Assembly (NCBI GenBank): GCA_024276255.1
Contig: JAJRXO010000489.1
Location: 1-8,160 of the forward strand
Direction of reading: 5' to 3'
Origin: Chloroflexota bacterium
GTDB taxonomy: Bacteria > Chloroflexota > Anaerolineae > J102
Length of the DNA stretch: 8,160 nucleotides
Position numbers and translations under genes: made by a program. Of this stretch, positions 5,868-8,160 are shown in pieces (position 1 is the stretch's first letter; each line of letters begins with the position of its first letter). Under the pieces are notes generated by a model. It saw nothing but the letters and a program-made list of their open reading frames with translations, was not told where the DNA came from and ran no database searches.

Positions 5868-6117
5868 ATTGGATTATTACGGGGGTGCGTTTCAGGAATT
5901 TGCAGTGGATGGTTGCAGCCTGGGTTTCGGCACATCATGGATGCGCCGGGCGCCTGTTTTGCGTGCGCTCTCCGCATGAAGGACGCTGAGAGGCGCCGGG
6001 GTAGGCGATGAATGAATTCATCGTCTGCAACACAAAGCTGCGCTAAATCGCACTGTTTGGTTGACGGCCATGTGACATAACCGGTTTCAACCGGGTTTTC
6101 TGTGCCAGACGCCGAAT
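5868..6117. other. Intergenic region with no supported gene; short hairpins
   Basis: I see no credible coding sequence here. An open frame on the minus strand runs through it but has no family resemblance I recognise. The content is short repeats: GGCGCCT (5949-5955) inverted against AGGCGCC (5991-5997); a 12-bp hairpin with a TGAA loop at 6001-6028; and a near-palindromic AACCGG(T/G)TT pair at 6079-6097. These resemble dispersed repetitive extragenic sequences. It separates the metabolic operon from the decayed mobile/toxin-like zone. Confidence 0.5.
6001..6028. repeat. 28-nt hairpin with TGAA loop
   Basis: Arms 6001-6012 (GTAGGCGATGAA) and 6017-6028 (TTCATCGTCTGC) pair at all 12 positions on the plus strand if two G-U pairs are allowed, around the loop TGAA. 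The two wobble positions mean the pairing is perfect only in plus-strand RNA or single-stranded plus DNA. It has no downstream U-run, so it is not a typical terminator. A REP-like element is plausible. Confidence 0.6.
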
Positions 6118-6325
6118 TCATTCGGTGGCTCTCTTGACGCGCGCATAGGTTTGCCGCAGATGATCGACACGAAAAGCATAGTGCTGACTTTCCACGCTGA
6201 CCCCCATCCACACATTCTCCGGCCAGTCGAGGGACGCGTCGAGTTCGAGCGCCGCCACTTCTTCTTTGCTAGGCTCGACCATCTCAAAAGGGAGGGCACT
6301 CTTTAATGCGAAGAAACTCTCAAGG
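6118..6325 (-). pseudogene. Chimeric remnant: PIN-domain piece joined in frame to a DUF5131 (Gp37/Gp68) piece
   Basis: From 6325 leftwards the minus strand reads LESFFALKSALPFEMVEPSKEEV, the same as the PIN gene at the right edge, then at about 6255 switches without loss of frame into LELDASLDWPENVWMGVSVE and HLRQTYARVK, a piece of the DUF5131 family. It ends at a TGA at 6118. From the internal ATG at 6282 it would give only 54 residues. The part from 6256 to 6325 is base-for-base identical to 8067-8136; the part from 6134 to 6250 matches 7552-7668 with 18 mismatches in 117 positions by eye. Left of 6134 similarity stops. It is a scrambled, internally deleted copy of the PIN-DUF5131 locus, not expected to encode a working protein. 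Confidence 0.8.
6256..6325. repeat. 70-bp direct repeat, left copy
   Basis: Identical over all 70 bases to 8067-8136, an offset of 1811. Bases immediately outside differ on both sides (6255 C versus 8066 G; TTTTTGG versus ACCTGTG after the repeat). It encodes part of a PIN-domain protein in both places. Confidence 0.95.
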
Positions 6326-6455
6326 TTTTTGGACTTCCGATCTTGCGCTGGTAGGGCGGCCGCACCACAAACTCCTCGGCGTATTCGTGGAAATCTTCGA
6401 TGTTGATGTTATCTGACAGGATGTCGTACGCGGTTTTGGGGTCGCATTTGGGCAT
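6326..6455 (-). pseudogene. N-terminal remnant of a DUF262-type protein
   Basis: The ATG at 6455 opens MPKCDPKTAYDILSDNINIE, DFHEYAEEF and VVRPPYQRK, which looks like the start of a DUF262 protein (the ParB-like domain found in GmrSD-type and related nucleases), where PPYQR is a conserved early motif. Family members run for several hundred more residues. Here homology stops about codon 38, and at 6325 the sequence changes abruptly into the duplicated PIN fragment, with a stop at 6303. The first 47 nt overlap the end of the transposase gene in another frame. It is a broken gene start created by recombination. The DUF262 assignment rests on recalled N-terminal sequences only. Confidence 0.65.
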
Positions 6456-7062
6456 GGTCAGGGTAATCCAGTTCCATCCGGTCTGGGTTGTAGCGGTCCC
6501 AATGCCAGCGCCGAGGGTTCTGCGCGATGTAGCGGCGAATGGCGTGCAGGGCCCGGTCATTGCGGATGATGCGTTCGTAGTAGTTGCGTTGCCAGACAAC
6601 CCCCCCGGGCGATTGCCGTGCGATGTTGATCCGTTTGGTGACTGCGGATTTGAATCCACGTATAATGGCGCCCAGAGATCTCGGAGCCACATTGGTCGCG
6701 GCGTCCGATGTCATGCCATGGTCGTCATGGTTGCAGGGGCGCAGCGCCGCTGCGCCCCTGCCCAATGTAACCACATCGGTTGTCCCCACGGCATCACCCA
6801 CGATCCAGATGATGCCGTGCACATGGTTGGGCATGACCACGAATTCATCGTCATACAGACGGACGTACGGTCGCACAATCGCCGTCTTAAACCATTCCTC
6901 CCGCACGATTGCGCCATACGGGGAGAGTTCCAGCAACCCGTCCACCACGTGACCGAACAGGTGCGCCCGCTCCCGGGTACAGATGGTGATAAAATAGGCC
7001 CCAGGTTGTGTGTAATCGTATCCTTTCAGGCGGATGGAGCGCCGGTTGTGATGGCGGGCCAT
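6409..7062 (-). CDS. IS200-like Y1 transposase / REP-associated tyrosine transposase (RAYT)
   Basis: A 217-residue HUH single-strand nuclease of the Y1_Tnp family. It begins RRSIRLKGYDYTQPGAYFIT (7-26), typical of this group; the HUH motif is MPNHVHGII with H80 and H82; the candidate nucleophile tyrosine is Y161 or Y162 in VWQRNYYERIIRND, and QNPRRWHWDRYNP (181-193) is the usual C-terminal block. A good ribosome binding site AAGGAG (7069-7074) sits 6 nt before the ATG. Such proteins act on short extragenic palindromes rather than carrying classical IS ends, and none are obvious here. The last ~25 codons run in another frame over the start of a DUF262 gene, so the natural C-terminus may have been replaced. 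A 29-bp palindrome lies inside the gene between the two catalytic motifs. Catalytic residues look intact; activity is unknown. Confidence 0.9.
   Translation of the reverse strand: MARHHNRRSIRLKGYDYTQPGAYFITICTRERAHLFGHVVDGLLELSPYGAIVREEWFKTAIVRPYVRLYDDEFVVMPNHVHGIIWIVGDAVGTTDVVTLGRGAAALRPCNHDDHGMTSDAATNVAPRSLGAIIRGFKSAVTKRINIARQSPGGVVWQRNYYERIIRNDRALHAIRRYIAQNPRRWHWDRYNPDRMELDYPDHAQMRPQNRVRHPVR
6733..6761. repeat. REP-like hairpin within the RAYT gene
   Basis: GCAGGGGCGCAGCG (6733-6746) is a perfect inverted repeat of CGCTGCGCCCCTGC (6748-6761), with a single C at the centre: 14-bp arms. GGGGCG...CGCCCC hairpins of this style are a common form of REP elements in several phyla. It encodes roughly LGRGAAALRPC (residues 100-110) in the variable linker of the transposase, in frame. 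Confidence 0.85.
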
Positions 7063-7286
7063 GAGATTCTCCTTCGTTGCATGGTAGAATCAATCATGCG
7101 TTTGTCGGGTGATCAGGGGGCAGTGTCACGTCATTGCCAGGGGGGACCGGACCGGTCGCCCTTACCAGGTACATTCCTTAAATCAACGCAATCTCCTCTC
7201 CCTCTCTGTCGGATCGTGCGGAATTGATCATATCGGTGCGAAGATGTATAGCCTCAGTGGATGGGAGACCATGGTCGTCATGATGT
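7063..7286. other. Gap between the truncated DUF5131 gene and the transposase gene
   Basis: Apart from the transposase ribosome binding site at 7069-7074 I see no gene. A 14-bp string CCATGGTCGTCATG at 7269-7282 also occurs inside the transposase gene at 6716-6729. On the minus strand a weak CCGACA-16-TACCAT pair lies upstream of the transposase start, too poor to call a promoter with confidence. Confidence 0.4.
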
Positions 7287-7868
7287 TCAGGCAGGGCTGA
7301 GCAGACTGTGAGCAGGCATCTCATCCCAGGTTCGGCCGTCCAGCAGCCGGCCATTGCGTTTTTTGTGCACGCCGCCCCACTGCTTAAAGAAGAAAGGCAC
7401 GCGTTGCGCCTGACATTGCCTGCGAATATCCTGTACCCAATCCTCGTCCATGGGGCGGGCTTTCGGACCTGACTCACCGCCAACGATAACCCAGTGGATG
7501 CCACTCAAGTCGAGGGTGAGCGGGCCGAGCAGCGGTTCGAGGGAGAGGAATTTGACGCGGGCATGCGTTTGTCGCAGATGTTCAACACGGAAAGCGTAGT
7601 CCTGATTTTCCACGCTAACCCCCATCCACACATTTTCGGGCCAATCGATCGCCGGGTCGAGTTCGAGCAGCCGCTGCGAGCGCTTGGTCAGCACCTGAAA
7701 GGTGTGCCACTGAGCCTGACGCATAACGGCAAACACCTGCTGGATGAACGATTCCGGCACATCCTCATGAAACAGATCGCTCATGGAGTTGACGAAGATC
7801 ATCTGGGTTTTTTCCCGGTGAATTTTGTGGGATGAGTGCGTCGGGGACGGACCGGCATAGAGGTTCAA
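7287..7868 (-). pseudogene. 5'-truncated DUF5131 (phage Gp37/Gp68 family) gene
   Basis: The 193-codon frame, opened by a TTG at 7868, contains most of a DUF5131 protein: IFVNSMSDLFHEDVP, WHTFQVLTKRSQRL, WPENVWMGVSVEN, RVKFLSLEPLLGPL, WVIVGGESGPKARPMD, and VPFFFKQWGGVHKKRNGRLLDGRTWDEMP, then a short tail. Full-length members are about 50-60 residues longer and begin with a cysteine-rich segment (WNPxxGCxKxSxGCxxCY) that is linked to their partnership with three-Cys-motif proteins (TcmP). That segment is absent, and a TGA lies in frame three codons upstream of the TTG. The only possible starts are this TTG or the ATG at 7802, neither with a good ribosome binding site. It follows the PIN gene by 6 nt. 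The function of the family is not established. I infer a truncated, probably inactive gene. Confidence 0.75.
7552..7668. repeat. DUF5131 segment duplicated at 6134-6250
   Basis: 117 bases align without gaps to 6134-6250 with 18 mismatches counted by eye (about 85% identity). Many differences are at third codon positions, and the encoded peptides WPENVWMGVSVE and AFRV(E/D)HLRQT(H/Y)ARVK are conserved, so both copies spent time under selection as separate genes before decay. Confidence 0.8.
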
Positions 7869-7874
7869 ACCGCA

Positions 7875-8160
7875 TCACTCCCTGCTGCGCAACTCCTGCA
7901 ACAATTCTCCAGGGAGAAGTATCTTCAAGCCAAGATGCTGCTCTATCTCCTCACGAACCTCTATCATATGTCTTCGGTCAAGGCTTACAAGGCAATATAC
8001 TTGTGCTTTCCTGGCTGTGGCAAGATGGGGTGCATCTTTGAGCGCCGTATATGGCGCGACTTCAAGCACTTCTTCTTTGCTAGGCTCGACCATCTCAAAA
8101 GGGAGGGCACTCTTTAATGCGAAGAAACTCTCAAGGACCTGTGGGCGTTTGTTTCTGAGA
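7875..8160 (-). CDS. PIN-domain protein, VapC-like (C-terminal part; runs off the right edge)
   Basis: The open frame continues past the window edge and ends at TGA 7877-7875. It reads LESFFALKSALPFEMVEPSKEEV, then APYTALKDAPHLATARKAQVYC, LVSLDRRHMIEV, and finally GLKILLPGELLQELRSRE. The KDAPHLA and LVSLDRRH segments carry the aspartates expected in the C-terminal half of a PIN nuclease (the conserved D-x-x-hhA and T/S-x-D motifs). PIN proteins of this type are often toxin ribonucleases of toxin-antitoxin pairs, but the N-terminal half and any antitoxin gene are outside the window. The ATG at 8093 (MVEPSKEEV) is internal, not the true start. 8067-8136 is duplicated exactly at 6256-6325. Domain assignment is probable, toxin role is inference. 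Confidence 0.7.
   Translation of the reverse strand, partial: LRNKRPQVLESFFALKSALPFEMVEPSKEEVLEVAPYTALKDAPHLATARKAQVYCLVSLDRRHMIEVREEIEQHLGLKILLPGELLQELRSRE
8067..8136. repeat. 70-bp direct repeat, right copy
   Basis: Identical to 6256-6325. Here the repeat lies within the uninterrupted PIN reading frame, so this is the parental context and the left copy the derived one. Confidence 0.95.

Noticed and set aside
5864..6211. Minus-strand 115-codon open frame left of the chimera
   Set aside because: No recognisable domain, no good ribosome binding site, and it runs across hairpin repeats and the tail of the decayed DUF5131 piece in another frame.
6716..7282. Shared 14-mer CCATGGTCGTCATG at 6716-6729 and 7269-7282 as transposon ends
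   Set aside because: One copy is inside the transposase gene and the other outside it, both in the same orientation and with no further flanking similarity; too short to support element boundaries.
5835..8160. A complete new defence system made of PIN, DUF5131, DUF262 and the HUH protein
   Set aside because: DUF262 and one PIN-DUF5131 copy are fragments, the other DUF5131 lacks its N-terminus, and the PIN gene is only partly visible. The data support debris of an island, not an intact system.

Overview
The window is about 8.2 kb of roughly 60% G+C bacterial DNA. All genes I can support are on the minus strand, so the window reads right to left. The gene complement, the dispersed short palindromes and the G-rich heptamer repeats resemble Chloroflexota (Anaerolineae/Caldilineae-like) genomes. 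That placement is inference from recalled sequence style, not from a marker gene.

Right part (about 5.8-8.16 kb) is an accessory, decayed zone. From the right edge leftwards it holds the C-terminal part of a PIN-domain (VapC-like) protein, a 5'-truncated DUF5131 (phage Gp37/Gp68) gene, and an IS200-like/REP-associated tyrosine transposase (RAYT). The RAYT gene carries a 29-bp REP-like hairpin inside its coding sequence. Beyond it lie the first ~38 codons of a DUF262-type gene, and then a scrambled second copy of the PIN-DUF5131 pair reduced to a 54-codon chimera. A 70-bp stretch of this chimera is identical to the PIN gene at the right edge, while its DUF5131 part is only about 85% identical.

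Left part (1-5.87 kb) is an ordered sugar-acid catabolic cluster. A LacI-family repressor gene has a clear sigma-70 promoter (TTGACC-17-TACAAT) followed immediately by an 18-bp perfect palindromic operator. Downstream are a CDGSH iron-sulfur protein, an SDR oxidoreductase of the D-mannonate oxidoreductase (fructuronate reductase) type, a LarA-superfamily nickel-pincer racemase/epimerase, an FGGY gluconokinase, and 6-phosphogluconate dehydrogenase cut by the left window edge. Gaps between these genes are 20, 24, -4 and 25 nt, so they form one tight operon.

The enzymes line up as a pathway: fructuronate -> mannonate (SDR) -> gluconate (LarA-like C2 epimerase) -> 6-phosphogluconate (FGGY kinase) -> ribulose 5-phosphate (Gnd). 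This would route hexuronate carbon into the pentose phosphate pathway without mannonate dehydratase and KDG kinase/aldolase. The individual families are recognisable from sequence. The joint pathway and the LarA substrate are inference.

Two kinds of repeat stand out inside this otherwise ordinary operon. Two near-identical 20-bp perfect palindromes sit in frame in the kinase gene and look like a coding insertion. G3N4 heptamer arrays with G-quadruplex potential flank the lacI gene on both sides; one of them forms the repressor's leader, which has no Shine-Dalgarno sequence.
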